From NCBI GenBank assembly GCA_963205005.1, contig CAUJHW010000026.1, positions 1-33,473 on the forward strand: DNA of 33,473 bases, written 5' to 3'. Source of the stretch: Pseudomonadota bacterium (GTDB lineage Bacteria; Pseudomonadota; Alphaproteobacteria; Caulobacterales; Caulobacteraceae). Below the pieces are notes generated by a model that saw only the letters and a list, made by a program, of their open reading frames with translations, did not search any database and was not told the DNA's origin. The translations under genes and the position numbers were made by a program. Positions 1-7,514 of this stretch are shown piece by piece; the stretch's first letter is position 1; each line of letters opens with the position of its first letter.

Positions 1-138
1 CGAGCCCTATCCGGAGAGTCCGGCCGGCACGCTGCGATACCTGATGTCTCCGCGCGCCGGCCTCTTGCAACCCCCGCCGAGCACGGCTCAGATCAACCCA
101 GGACTCTCGTTACGACTGGATGAGAAACGGGGGTCACG

Positions 139-996
139 TCAGTGGACATCAATGTCTTTCAGGAAATCGAGGACCGCATCGACGAAGATGTCGTTGCGAT
201 CGCCCACCAGCATGTGGCCTGCGTTTTCGACATCGGTGAAGTGAGCGTGTGGAACGGCCGCCAGGAAGGCGTCGGCCGCCTCGCGCGAGACAAGCTCGCT
301 GATGCTCCCGCGTATCAAATGGATCGGAGTGTCGATAGCGCCGAGCTGTTCCTGGAAGGAGCCGGTAGCGTACGAGGCTCGACTCTCCGCCACGCTCGTG
401 ACGAACCGAGGATCCCAATGCCAGCGATAGCGGCCGTCGGGATGCAGTCGAAGGTTCTTGGCAAGGCCGGATAGATCTCTCGGGCGAGGCCGATGAGGCA
501 GGTAGTTGGCGATGAAATCAGCGGCGTCTTCGAGATCGGAAAATCCGATACTCGCGCGCTCGCCCATGAAGCCCATAACCTTGGCTATCCCTGCCGGCTC
601 CATCTGCGGAGTGACATCGACGAGTGTCAGCGACGAGAAGGTTCCGGGTGCAGCCATGGCTTCCACAACCATCCCCGCGATGCCGCCCAGCGATGCGCCC
701 ACCAAAGCCGGGCGGCCCCCCAGCTGTTCGGCGACTTGGACGAGGTCTCCCGCAAAACGCTGGATGCGATAGTCGCCCGAGGGCGACCACTGACTTTGCC
801 CATGCCCTCGAAGGTCCATCGCGACCGCGCGCCAGCCGGATGCGGAGAGGCTCGCACAGGCCCTGGCCCAAGCATGCCGGGTCTGGCCGCCGCCGTGCGC
901 CAGGAGCACTGTACCGCGAACAGGATCACCATAGGTGTCGGCCTCAAGCGTAAGGCCCTCATCGCCGCGGAAGGTGACGGTCACCGGTTTGACCAT
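139..996 (-). CDS. Alpha/beta hydrolase
   Basis: A 285-residue alpha/beta-hydrolase-fold protein, probably a cytoplasmic esterase, lipase or C-C hydrolase. Visible are the oxyanion-hole HGGG near residues 34-37, the nucleophile elbow GASLGG with Ser102, and the C-terminal catalytic His261 in NAGHM. The acid is likely Glu234 in the segment GSISELVS, a place where this family more often has Asp. There is no signal peptide. I chose the ATG at 996 over an upstream GTG at 1014 because GGAG sits six bases before the ATG. It lies downstream of the thioesterase gene on the same strand, about 170 bases away, so the two may be co-transcribed and act on a shared acyl or ester substrate (inference). The substrate cannot be told from sequence. 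Family call is firm, function is not. Confidence 0.85.
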   Translation of the reverse strand: MVKPVTVTFRGDEGLTLEADTYGDPVRGTVLLAHGGGQTRHAWARACASLSASGWRAVAMDLRGHGQSQWSPSGDYRIQRFAGDLVQVAEQLGGRPALVGASLGGIAGMVVEAMAAPGTFSSLTLVDVTPQMEPAGIAKVMGFMGERASIGFSDLEDAADFIANYLPHRPRPRDLSGLAKNLRLHPDGRYRWHWDPRFVTSVAESRASYATGSFQEQLGAIDTPIHLIRGSISELVSREAADAFLAAVPHAHFTDVENAGHMLVGDRNDIFVDAVLDFLKDIDVH

Positions 997-1165
997 GGTG
1001 CGCTCCGTTTCCACAAAAACAGTGATGAGAGTTACATAAGGCGGGCCGTGGCGATAGGTCAGCAGCTCGGCCGAGAGAGCGTTCGGCCTGAGCGTGGCCC
1101 CACAGCGTGGAGAGGATGTCTCCAGGCCGCGACGGGCTTATTCCCGCGACGGAACCTTGGAGTCG

Positions 1166-1591
1166 TCAGTCCATCAGGTAGGCGCCGCGACCGCTCGCGA
1201 GCAGGACGCGATCTTCATCAAGGACCTCAGTGTCCGCCACGCTGATACGGGAGCCGGTCTTGACGATCCAGCTCCGTGCGCGGAGGTTTCCAGGCGCCGC
1301 GGGGCGATGGTAGTCGACCCGCAGGTCCGCCGTGGCTCGCACCACCAAGCCGGCGGCGAGGAGCGCATAAAAGCCTGAAAGATCAACGAGAGAAGCTAGT
1401 ATCCCGCCGTGGGCGGTCCGGCGCTTAGGGTTCGAGATGAGCTCCTCGCGCCACGGCATGGCGAGTTCGATGCCATCCGCATCGATGCGCACGACCTTCA
1501 GGCTCAGCCAGCGGTGGAACGGTGCGGCGGCGACCGCCGCTTGCAGGTACGCGGCGTCGGGTAAGTCGGGTTGGGCCGGTGTCGTCAACAT
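1166..1591 (-). CDS. PaaI-like hotdog thioesterase
   Basis: A 141-residue single-hotdog protein of the PaaI/acyl-CoA thioesterase type, predicted to hydrolyse a CoA thioester in the cytoplasm. The typical core is present: a HGGILASLVDLSG segment (helix-cap HGG and Asp) at about residues 62-74, followed by the strand region TADLRVDYHRPA. The length matches the family. The reading frame stays open far upstream, but the true start is the ATG at 1591, preceded by a GAGGAG ribosome site three to four bases away. The upstream extension is arginine-rich and not protein-like. It precedes the hydrolase gene on the minus strand. The substrate is unknown. Confidence 0.82.
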   Translation of the reverse strand: MLTTPAQPDLPDAAYLQAAVAAAPFHRWLSLKVVRIDADGIELAMPWREELISNPKRRTAHGGILASLVDLSGFYALLAAGLVVRATADLRVDYHRPAAPGNLRARSWIVKTGSRISVADTEVLDEDRVLLASGRGAYLMD

Positions 1592-1748
1592 GCGCTCCTC
1601 ATCCGGGATATCCGCATCCTTTCCCGGCGCCCCGGCGGAAGCCAACCCGCATCGTGTCGTCGGCCAACGGGGCAGCGCCCCTTGACTAGTAACGTCTAAT
1701 ACAGCTTCATTCGCGTCTCCCCTCAGCAGAGATTCTGCTTGAGCACCT

Positions 1749-1778
1749 GGACGCGCTCCGGCGCGTCCTTCTCTTTTT
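1749..1778 (+). terminator. Orphan intrinsic terminator
   Basis: A perfect 8-bp stem (GGACGCGC / GCGCGTCC) with loop TCCG is followed by TTCTCTTTTT, the form of a rho-independent terminator on the plus strand. No plus-strand gene lies upstream of it in the window. It may be left from a lost gene, or end a small RNA or read-through from beyond the window. Confidence 0.6.
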
Positions 1779-1877
1779 GGGCCTGCGACGCCGCGCGGCA
1801 GCATGACGCAGTCTAGGATGAATTGACGCCGGCTCTGTCGTAATGGCCATTTCCGATACGGGGATAAGGACGCAAAT

Positions 1878-2295
1878 GCGTACTGGCGACGCAGCGAGCG
1901 CGACGCCGAGGCGGCGGTCCGGCGCTTCGACACAGGCTTGCTGTTCGTCGAAATGACCCTTCTCATTCGCGAGCTCTTCGACGCGCGAATACGCCCTTTG
2001 CGGCTGACGGGCTCGACGCGACGGGTGGTGTCGTGCCTAGGCAGCAGGACGACCAGACCCAAATCGAGCTTCCGCGCAGGCTCAAAATCAGCCCTCTCGC
2101 GCTTTGGAAGGCGGTGGACTGCCCGGCGCTTAGCGGCCCGGCCGCGCTGCCACCCGATCCGGCCGATCGACGCAGGTGGCGCGCGCGCCCCGACGGGCGC
2201 CGCGCGCGCGCCTTTTGCCGACGATGTTGGCCGCGGCCGACGCCTTGCAGGCGGAGTGCTGCCGGGACATCTCGGCTCAGGACCTGGCGACGCTG
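1878..2295 (+). pseudogene. Broken MarR-family regulator
   Basis: Remains of a MarR-type winged-helix repressor spread over all three plus frames. The first frame (to about 2030) gives a dimerisation-helix-like segment, FDTGLLFVEMTLLIRELF, then RRVVSCLG. The second frame (about 2033-2200) gives the recognition-helix region, QTQIELPRRLKISPLAL, and the wing, PDPADRRRW. The third frame (from about 2200) gives the C-terminal helix, LLPTMLAAADALQAE, and then SAQDLATL. Each frame change fits loss of one base. The start is not clear and 1878 is approximate. The gene ends at about 2295, where the sequence switches abruptly to an efflux-protein C-terminus, so a deletion has removed the genes between them. 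MarR genes beside multidrug efflux operons are common, which fits the fusion partner. Confidence 0.7.
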
Positions 2296-2868
2296 CAACC
2301 TTCCTTTGCGGCCTCGCGGCCGGACATCTTGGCCGCCGGGGCAGATCTTCACGCAGCCACCGCAGCCGTGGGGGTCGCCCGGGCCAACCAGTTCCCGAAC
2401 GTCGTGCTCAGCGCCGACTTCACCCAGACCGCCATCCGTCAGGGCGACCTCTTCGCCTCATCGGCTTCGGGCTGGAGCCTCAGTCCTTCCCTTGCCGCGC
2501 CGCTCTTCGACGGCGGCGTTCTGAAGGCCCGCCGCCACGCCGCGGAGGCGGACCTGCGGATCGCCGAGAGCCGCTATCAACAGACGGTGCTGCGCGCGTT
2601 CGTCCAGGTCTCAGACGCGCTAGCTGCGCTTGCGAGCGACGAGGGCGGCATCGAGAGCCTGCAACGGGCGATCGCGGCCGGGGAATCTGGGCTGCGCGAC
2701 GCCGAGACGGCGTACCGGCTTGGCGGCGGGCCCTCGATCGACGTCGCGCGGGCGCAGCGGACGCTGAGCCGGGCCCGGCGGGCCATGATCCAGATCCAGG
2801 GCCAGAGGTACCTGGATCTCGTCGAACTCCATGTCGCGACAGCCGCCGATTGGCGCGCCTCGCCATGA
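2296..2868 (+). pseudogene. 3' fragment of NodT/OprM-like efflux outer-membrane gene
   Basis: About 190 residues matching the second half of RND-type outer-membrane efflux lipoproteins (NodT/OprM, TolC fold). The clear landmark is the start of the second structural repeat, SRPDILAAGADLHAATAAVG, followed by the FPNVVLSADF strand, a LAAPLFDGG segment and long amphipathic helices up to the stop. A normal protein of this family has roughly 450-500 residues and an N-terminal lipobox; both that part and the lipid signal are missing here. The frame is open upstream only because it is fused to the C-terminal codons of the broken MarR gene. It is therefore a truncated, non-functional remnant of an efflux operon whose regulator end lies just upstream. 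No adaptor or pump gene remains. Confidence 0.75.
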
Positions 2869-2904
2869 GGTGTCGAGCGGACAGGCTTGGGGGAGCGAAG
2901 GGGC

Positions 2905-3638
2905 ATGTGCGACGAGTATCGGCTGAACGCGGACATGCGGCTCGCCCTGGGTCCCCAGTCGGCGGGTCTCGGACCGGCCGAGCAGAGCCTTCTGGCCGGT
3001 GGTGAGATCGCGGTGCGACACGGCGATCCCGCGCCACTCCTCGTCCCGCGCGATCCGGCCGCGCCAGAGGCGGGTCTGCGGCTGCTCATCGCCCGCTGGT
3101 GGCTGGTCCCTTCCTTTCATCATGGGGCGCTCTCCGAATGGCGGGTCGTAAGCGCGCTCGCGCGCCTGGAATCCTTGGAGTCCCGGCACGCCTACCTTGA
3201 CGCCTACCGGTGGCGGCGCGCCTTGGCCCCGTTCACCAGCTTCATCGTCTACGGGCCCGGCGCGGAGGGCGGCCGGCGCACGCCAACACAGGGCTGGGCG
3301 GTCAAGTGGCGACCGACCGGCCCAACCGACACCCTGCGGTTCTTCCCGGCGATCTGGGAGACCACCACGCTTCCGGGGGACGAGGGCGACCTCACCAGCT
3401 TTGCCATCGTCGTGGGCCAACCCGCGAAAGAATTTGCGGTCGGCGACAGACCAGGGCCGTTGGCGCGGCGGCAGGCCCGACTCCTCGACCTCGAGCAGGG
3501 CCTGGAATGGCTGCGACTCGACGGACCGGGCAACCTTGGCCTGCTCGATCCTCGCCCACGAGGGGGTTCGACATTGAGCCGTGGCGGCCTGCGTCGCCGC
3601 CGACCTTCCAGATGTGGCATGGCGGACGTGCCTGTTGA
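2905..3638 (+). pseudogene. Frameshifted SRAP (YedK/HMCES)-like gene
   Basis: Resembles SOS-response-associated peptidase proteins, which crosslink to abasic sites through Cys2. The start is set at the ATG at 2905 (after GAAGGGGC), giving MCDEYRLN with Cys at position 2. Later landmarks are RWWLVPS, ARLESLESR, RRALAPFTSF and a C-terminal LDLEQGLEWL. Other conserved active-site residues look replaced: the Asn before Ala-Arg reads Leu, the Glu of the FYEW-like block is absent, and no His is found in the expected DR-P segment (GDRPGP). At the five-G run near 3560 the frame is lost. In the frame shifted by one base the protein continues as FDIEPWRPASPPTF and stops at 3638, giving about 244 residues, the family's usual size. 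Read without correction, the frame runs to 3762 with an implausible tail. Real decay or a one-base sequencing error are both possible. Confidence 0.6.
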
Positions 3639-3777
3639 CGCGGGAACGGGGATGGATTGGCTGAAGCACGAGGGGAAGCGAGTGTTGATCGACCCCGCGC
3701 CCAGCGCGGGTCTAGATCAGGCCCTGGTCGCACAACGTTCCAGATTAGGGAGCTACTGTTGACCCAACAGCCTGTAA

Positions 3778-4137
3778 ATGTTCCGGCCTCGTTCCGTCAT
3801 GCCGGGACCTTCTAGCGTGCTTGGCGCTATCCCTCCGTCGCTTCGAATCTACGAAGCGCTACGTGGCCGCATTGCGCGCTTGGGGCCGGTTGAGGAGCTG
3901 GTCGAGGCGAATTCCATCCACCTCGTCCGCCGCTCGGCCTTCGCAGGCGTTCATCCCCGTCAAGGCGGTTTGCTCCTCGTGATCCGAACGGCCACTCCGA
4001 TCGAGAGCAACCGCATTCGTAAAGTGGAGCGTGTCTCGGCGAACCGGTGGCACAATGAACTCCTCATACAAGACTTGGCGGACGTCGATGACCAAGTCCT
4101 CGAATGGGTCGCTACGGCTTATGAGCTGGGTGGTTGA
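3778..4137 (+). CDS. DUF5655 domain protein
   Basis: A 119-residue protein resembling DUF5655. The C-terminal part carries the characteristic run RIRKVERVSANRWHNELL, followed by a segment with paired Asp residues (LADVDDQVLEWV) and AYELG at the end. The domain occurs in small stand-alone proteins and at the ends of larger ones; its biochemical role is not established. The start ATG at 3778 has no strong ribosome site; Met8 at 3799 is an alternative. It has no signal peptide or membrane segment. It sits between the SRAP-like pseudogene and the TetR gene inside the integrated element and appears intact. Confidence 0.65.
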   Translation: MFRPRSVMPGPSSVLGAIPPSLRIYEALRGRIARLGPVEELVEANSIHLVRRSAFAGVHPRQGGLLLVIRTATPIESNRIRKVERVSANRWHNELLIQDLADVDDQVLEWVATAYELGG

Positions 4138-4158
4138 TGGCACTCCACCAAGGGGCAC

Positions 4159-4761
4159 TTGTCGGTGAGCCTGAATTCGCACTTCCAGGGTCGCAAGGCT
4201 TCAGTGGCCACGTCGGCATTCCATGTGCTCGCGCAAAGTGGACTCGAGGGATTCACGTTTCGAGCTGTCGCCGCCGCGTCGCGATGCAGCCTTGGTCGCA
4301 TCGTCCATTACTATCCCACGAAGCAGGAGCTTCTCCTGGATGCGATCCAAGAGACGGGCGGCGCCATACTCGAGGAGATGGATGAGATCGAGCGTAGGCT
4401 GCCGGCGCGCGACGCGTTGGAGGCTGTCCTCTCCTGTGCGCTGCCGATCTCCGAGGCGGGCCGGGAGCATTGGCGCGTGTGGACAAGCTGTTGGACCCTC
4501 GCTTCGCGCGATCGCGAGGTCGGTCGGTTCGTCGATCGTCGAAGTCGGGCGTGGCGAGCACGGCTCACACGGTTGGTGACGAGCGCGACAACGCGTGAGG
4601 ACGTGCGGGACGCCGACGCCGTCTCGGGTCTGGTTACGGCCGGCGTCACCGGCGTCGCGATGATGGCGCTTCGGGATGGTCTCGCGCCTGACGCGCAGAT
4701 TGCGCTGCTGAAGGGGTGTCTGCGACCCTTCGAGAAAGAGGCTCGAGCCGTTAGCCTCTGA
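4159..4761 (+). CDS. TetR-family transcriptional regulator
   Basis: A 200-residue one-component repressor of the TetR fold. The N-terminal helix-turn-helix is visible at about residues 13-58, with GFTFRAVAAASRCSLGRIVH and the recognition-helix end HYYPTKQELLLDAI, a close match to the TetR pattern. The remaining helices form the ligand-binding and dimer domain, with no recognisable ligand signature. The start is a TTG at 4159 four bases after AAGGGG; a GTG two codons further in is equally possible. It starts 21 bases after the DUF5655 stop. The genes it controls are unknown; the hydrolase/thioesterase pair in the same element is one candidate (inference). Confidence 0.85.
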   Translation: MSVSLNSHFQGRKASVATSAFHVLAQSGLEGFTFRAVAAASRCSLGRIVHYYPTKQELLLDAIQETGGAILEEMDEIERRLPARDALEAVLSCALPISEAGREHWRVWTSCWTLASRDREVGRFVDRRSRAWRARLTRLVTSATTREDVRDADAVSGLVTAGVTGVAMMALRDGLAPDAQIALLKGCLRPFEKEARAVSL

Positions 4762-4814
4762 CCAGGCGTCTACCCGCGCGAGGCGGGGTTCGGGGAAGCC
4801 CGGCCTGCAAACGT

Positions 4815-6350
4815 CTAGGACCCGACCAAGTCGGTCCAAAGGCGATCTGCGGGTTCCGCTGGCGAGCGCGGGTCGTATTCGCCTTCGACCAAGTCCGTCC
4901 ACAACCGCTCGGGGCCGAGCGCGGTGGCGGGCGGCCGCGGCGCGGCGTCGCTCTGTTTGGGGCCGGGCGCCTGGTCACGCATTTCGAGAAGCGCACACAG
5001 GTGCGCGCTCCAGCGGTCGATCGCATCGCGCTTTTCAGCCACATAGGCGTAGAGGTTGTAATGGCGCGCGGTGATCGCTGCGCCGCCCCCGCCATCCTTG
5101 TGCGCGAGGATCTTGGAAACGACATGGGGCGCAACGCCGATCGCCGCGATCCCCGTCGCCCCGGTGCGACGCAGATCGTGGAGGCGAACGTCGTCGAGCC
5201 CGAGCGCGGTCGTCATGTCCGCCATTGCATGGCTGAGTGCGGCGGGTTCGATGGGCGCGTCGTTTGACTGCGGAGATGGGAAAACGAATGGGCTCGCCCC
5301 CTTCCGCCGCTTGTCCTGAAGCCCGATCGCTGCCTCGATCAAGGCCACGGAGCGATCGCAGAGCGGCGCCAAGTGTTCCACGCGACCCTTGGCGCGCTCG
5401 GCCGGGACAAGCCAGGTCTTGCGGACCAGATCCACTTCGTTGCGGCGCATGCCCGAAATCTCCCCGCGACGCTGCAGGGTGAACATCGCAAGCTCGATCG
5501 CGATGCGCACGGGCCGGCTGATCAGCACCTTCTCCCCGGCCTTCCTGTCCCTGATCACCAACCCTTCGCTGTCCTGCAGTCCGCTCCAGAGGCGTTTCAG
5601 CTCGTCGTCGGTCAGGGTGCGTGTACGCGCCTCGACCTGCGAGACACGAGCCACGTGCGTGACCGGATTCACCGCGACGCGCTCCTCGGCGATCGCATAG
5701 TTGAAGAGCTGCGAGAGCAGGCCCCGAACACGGTTGGCCTGTCCGCCGGAGGCTTCATAGATCTCCTTCACGACGTCCCGCACACGGCCGCGCGTGACCT
5801 CGTCCACGCCGTCGGCGCCCAACTTCGGCGCGACATGCTTGGTCCAGAGCCACCGTTCGGCCGAGATGGTGCTGTCCGCCTTCCTGCGCCCGCGTCCGCT
5901 GCGGTGTGTGCCGAGCTCGCAGGCGCTGAAGTAGGCGCTCGCCAAGTCGGACATCGTCTTGAGCGGCTGGGCTTTGGCGGCGCGGCGGGCCACCTTCTTT
6001 GCGACGGCCGGGCTTTCGCCGTGGTCGACCTTGGCGCGAAGGAGGCGAGCGGCCACACGGGCGCCCTGCAGCGTCAGCCGTCGGACCTCGCCCTCGGCGT
6101 CAGCCGTGTCGTCGATGGTGGGGTCGAAGACGCCGATCGTGACCCGGCACTGCTTGTCGGTGCGTCTGTCGCGGTAACGGAACGACCAGGATTTCTCGCC
6201 TGCGGCCGAGACCCGCAGCTCCAGCCCGCGCACGTCGCCGTCCGGGTAGGCCACGCGCTGAGCCTCGGCGCCATCGGGCGTGGTCCTCACGCCCGGCTTG
6301 GCGCTGCGGCAGAAGGCTGAGGTGAGGTTTCGGTCCGAACGCCTGGGCAC
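4815..6350 (-). CDS. Tyrosine recombinase/integrase
   Basis: A 511-residue integrase of the type with an N-terminal DUF4102-like arm-binding domain (about residues 1-100), a SAM-like core-binding domain (about 130-235) and a catalytic domain (about 245-450). Catalytic residues can be placed: Arg295 in LQRRGEIS, a likely hairpin Lys near 321, His391 and Arg394 in HDLRRTG, His417 in LAHKDG, and Tyr431 in ARHYNLY. The start is a GTG at 6350 with AGGA five bases upstream. The gene points away from the tRNA-Arg fragment 175 bases upstream, the usual layout for an integrase beside its att site. The C-terminus is unusual: about 60 residues beyond the catalytic domain contain RLWTDLV twice (482-488 and 503-509). 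It probably drives excision and integration of the element occupying the left part of the window. Confidence 0.93.
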   Translation of the reverse strand: MPRRSDRNLTSAFCRSAKPGVRTTPDGAEAQRVAYPDGDVRGLELRVSAAGEKSWSFRYRDRRTDKQCRVTIGVFDPTIDDTADAEGEVRRLTLQGARVAARLLRAKVDHGESPAVAKKVARRAAKAQPLKTMSDLASAYFSACELGTHRSGRGRRKADSTISAERWLWTKHVAPKLGADGVDEVTRGRVRDVVKEIYEASGGQANRVRGLLSQLFNYAIAEERVAVNPVTHVARVSQVEARTRTLTDDELKRLWSGLQDSEGLVIRDRKAGEKVLISRPVRIAIELAMFTLQRRGEISGMRRNEVDLVRKTWLVPAERAKGRVEHLAPLCDRSVALIEAAIGLQDKRRKGASPFVFPSPQSNDAPIEPAALSHAMADMTTALGLDDVRLHDLRRTGATGIAAIGVAPHVVSKILAHKDGGGGAAITARHYNLYAYVAEKRDAIDRWSAHLCALLEMRDQAPGPKQSDAAPRPPATALGPERLWTDLVEGEYDPRSPAEPADRLWTDLVGS

Positions 6351-6367
6351 TTTTCCTACCCCGCTCG

Positions 6368-6408
6368 TTTTGTGACCCCGGGTTCCGGGTCACACTGGGG
6401 TCACAAAA
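6368..6408. promoter_or_regulatory. 12-bp inverted repeat before the integrase
   Basis: TTTTGTGACCCC (6368-6379) and its exact reverse complement GGGGTCACAAAA (6397-6408) flank 17 bases, in which a further GGGTCAC (6387-6393) occurs. The site lies 18 bases upstream of the integrase start codon. It could be an operator, arm-type integrase sites, or an attenuating hairpin in the leader. Confidence 0.55.
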
Positions 6409-6525
6409 TGGAGCATTTCCATGGGAAAATCTGAACCCGCTCGAACCCGAGATCAAGTCACAAGTCATTGGTTATATTGTGATTTGTCGTTTCACCCGGT
6501 TTCTGCTTGTTTCATCAGAACCGAA

Positions 6526-6570
6526 CTACGAATCTGAGGGTCGGACGTTCGAATCGTTCCGGGCGCGCCA
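6526..6570 (+). other. tRNA-Arg(ACG) 3' fragment, probable att site
   Basis: The bases match the 3' half of a tRNA: anticodon loop CTACGAA (anticodon ACG), a 5-base variable region, a T-arm pairing 6543-6547 with 6555-6559 around TTCGAAT, acceptor strand CGGGCGC, discriminator G and encoded CCA at 6568-6570. Nothing 5' of the anticodon loop pairs properly and there is no D-arm or GCGCCCG 5' end, so this is not a gene. Such displaced 3' ends are what integration into a tRNA gene leaves behind. The element should lie to the left, with the intact tRNA-Arg at its far end. Confidence 0.8.
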
Positions 6571-6767
6571 TTTCTCCTCCTGACAGACAAAGCCTCGGGG
6601 CCCTCTGGCCCGGGTCCTGGTCGAATGGCGTCATGCCGGAACTGCCGGACGTGGCTATCGCGGCGGCTGCCGGCCGCCATTTGGAGCCGGTTGTCGCCTG
6701 CCTTCCGGGGGCCTAACACGTGGCTGGTCGAAGTCGCTCCGGCGGCTCCGTGGCGGGGCATGGCTGG

Positions 6768-7505
6768 ATGCGTCAATTCACCTTTGAAGAGATCACCGAA
6801 GCGCTCTCTGCGCTGCGGGACCAGTCGGCCCGTCCCGGCGACGACGAGCGCCTGACCTTCCTCGCCTTCTGCCTGGAACACCTGCCCCGCAGTCGCGGCC
6901 AGTTCCTGCAGGATCTCTGGGTGGCCTACGAGCTTGGCGGCCAGACCGGCGGCTACTTCGTCGACGTCGGCGCCAGCGACGGGGTGACCTCCAGCAACAG
7001 CTGGTTCCTGGAGCGCGAGCTGGGCTGGAGCGGCATTGTCGCCGAGCCCGCGCGCGTCTGGCGCGCCGCGCTGGCGGCCAATCGCGGCTGCCACATCGAC
7101 AACCGCTGCGTCTGGATCGAGACGGGCCGGACGCTGGACTTCAACCAGCCGGCCATCGGCGAGTACTCGACCATCGACAGCTTCTCGGACGGGGACATCC
7201 ACGCCGACCGGCGCCGGGACGGAGAGCGCTATCCCGTGGAGACCGTTTCGCTGAACGACCTGCTGGCCGGCTGGGATGCGCCGCGACGGATCGACTACCT
7301 CTCGCTCGACACCGAGGGGTCGGAGCTCGACATCCTGCAGCACTTCGACTTCGCGGCCCGGGACGTGCGGCTGATCTCCGTCGAGCACAACCACACCGCC
7401 CGCCGCCGCCCGATCTTCGACCTGCTCACCGCCCGGGGCTACCGGCGCCGGTTCGAGACCCTGTCCAGCGTTGACGACTGGTACGTGCGCGACGAGGCGA
7501 CCTAG
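6768..7505 (+). CDS. FkbM-family methyltransferase
   Basis: A 245-residue SAM-dependent methyltransferase of the FkbM type, which usually O-methylates sugars or small molecules. The SAM-binding loop FVDVGASDG is at residues 64-72, the EPARVWRAALAAN segment follows the second strand, and the family signature DYLSLDTEGSELDIL is at about 176-190. The start is the ATG at 6768 (MRQFTFEE). A GTG 48 bases upstream would add a low-complexity leader and is less likely. It is the first gene to the right of the integration site, followed after 9 bases by an MFS gene. Its place beside glycan exporters suggests methylation of a surface-glycan sugar, for instance a chain-end cap, but the acceptor cannot be read from sequence. 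Confidence 0.85.
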   Translation: MRQFTFEEITEALSALRDQSARPGDDERLTFLAFCLEHLPRSRGQFLQDLWVAYELGGQTGGYFVDVGASDGVTSSNSWFLERELGWSGIVAEPARVWRAALAANRGCHIDNRCVWIETGRTLDFNQPAIGEYSTIDSFSDGDIHADRRRDGERYPVETVSLNDLLAGWDAPRRIDYLSLDTEGSELDILQHFDFAARDVRLISVEHNHTARRRPIFDLLTARGYRRRFETLSSVDDWYVRDEAT

Positions 7506-7514
7506 GCGGACAGG

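Larger units (their letters stand above)
6351..6767. other. Integrase upstream region and element boundary
   Basis: A 417-base stretch without a protein gene. It holds the integrase control region with a 12-bp inverted repeat, then the tRNA-Arg 3' fragment that marks the element's right end. After 6570 come about 200 bases of ordinary chromosome leading to the FkbM gene, in which I see nothing definite. The part between 6410 and 6520 is visibly more AT-rich than its surroundings and has a small TCACAA/TTGTGA inverted repeat (6458-6463 and 6477-6482). Confidence 0.6.

Noticed and set aside
1592..2062. N-terminal extension of the thioesterase frame
   Set aside because: Arginine-rich, not conserved-looking, and it runs antisense through the terminator and the MarR remnant; the ATG at 1591 has a good ribosome site.
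5373..6320. Plus-strand frame of 315 codons opposite the integrase
   Set aside because: The integrase on the other strand carries all catalytic residues; this frame has no recognisable motif.
6500..6570. A complete tRNA gene at the element boundary
   Set aside because: The anticodon stem does not pair and there is no D-arm or 5' acceptor strand, so only a 3' fragment is present.
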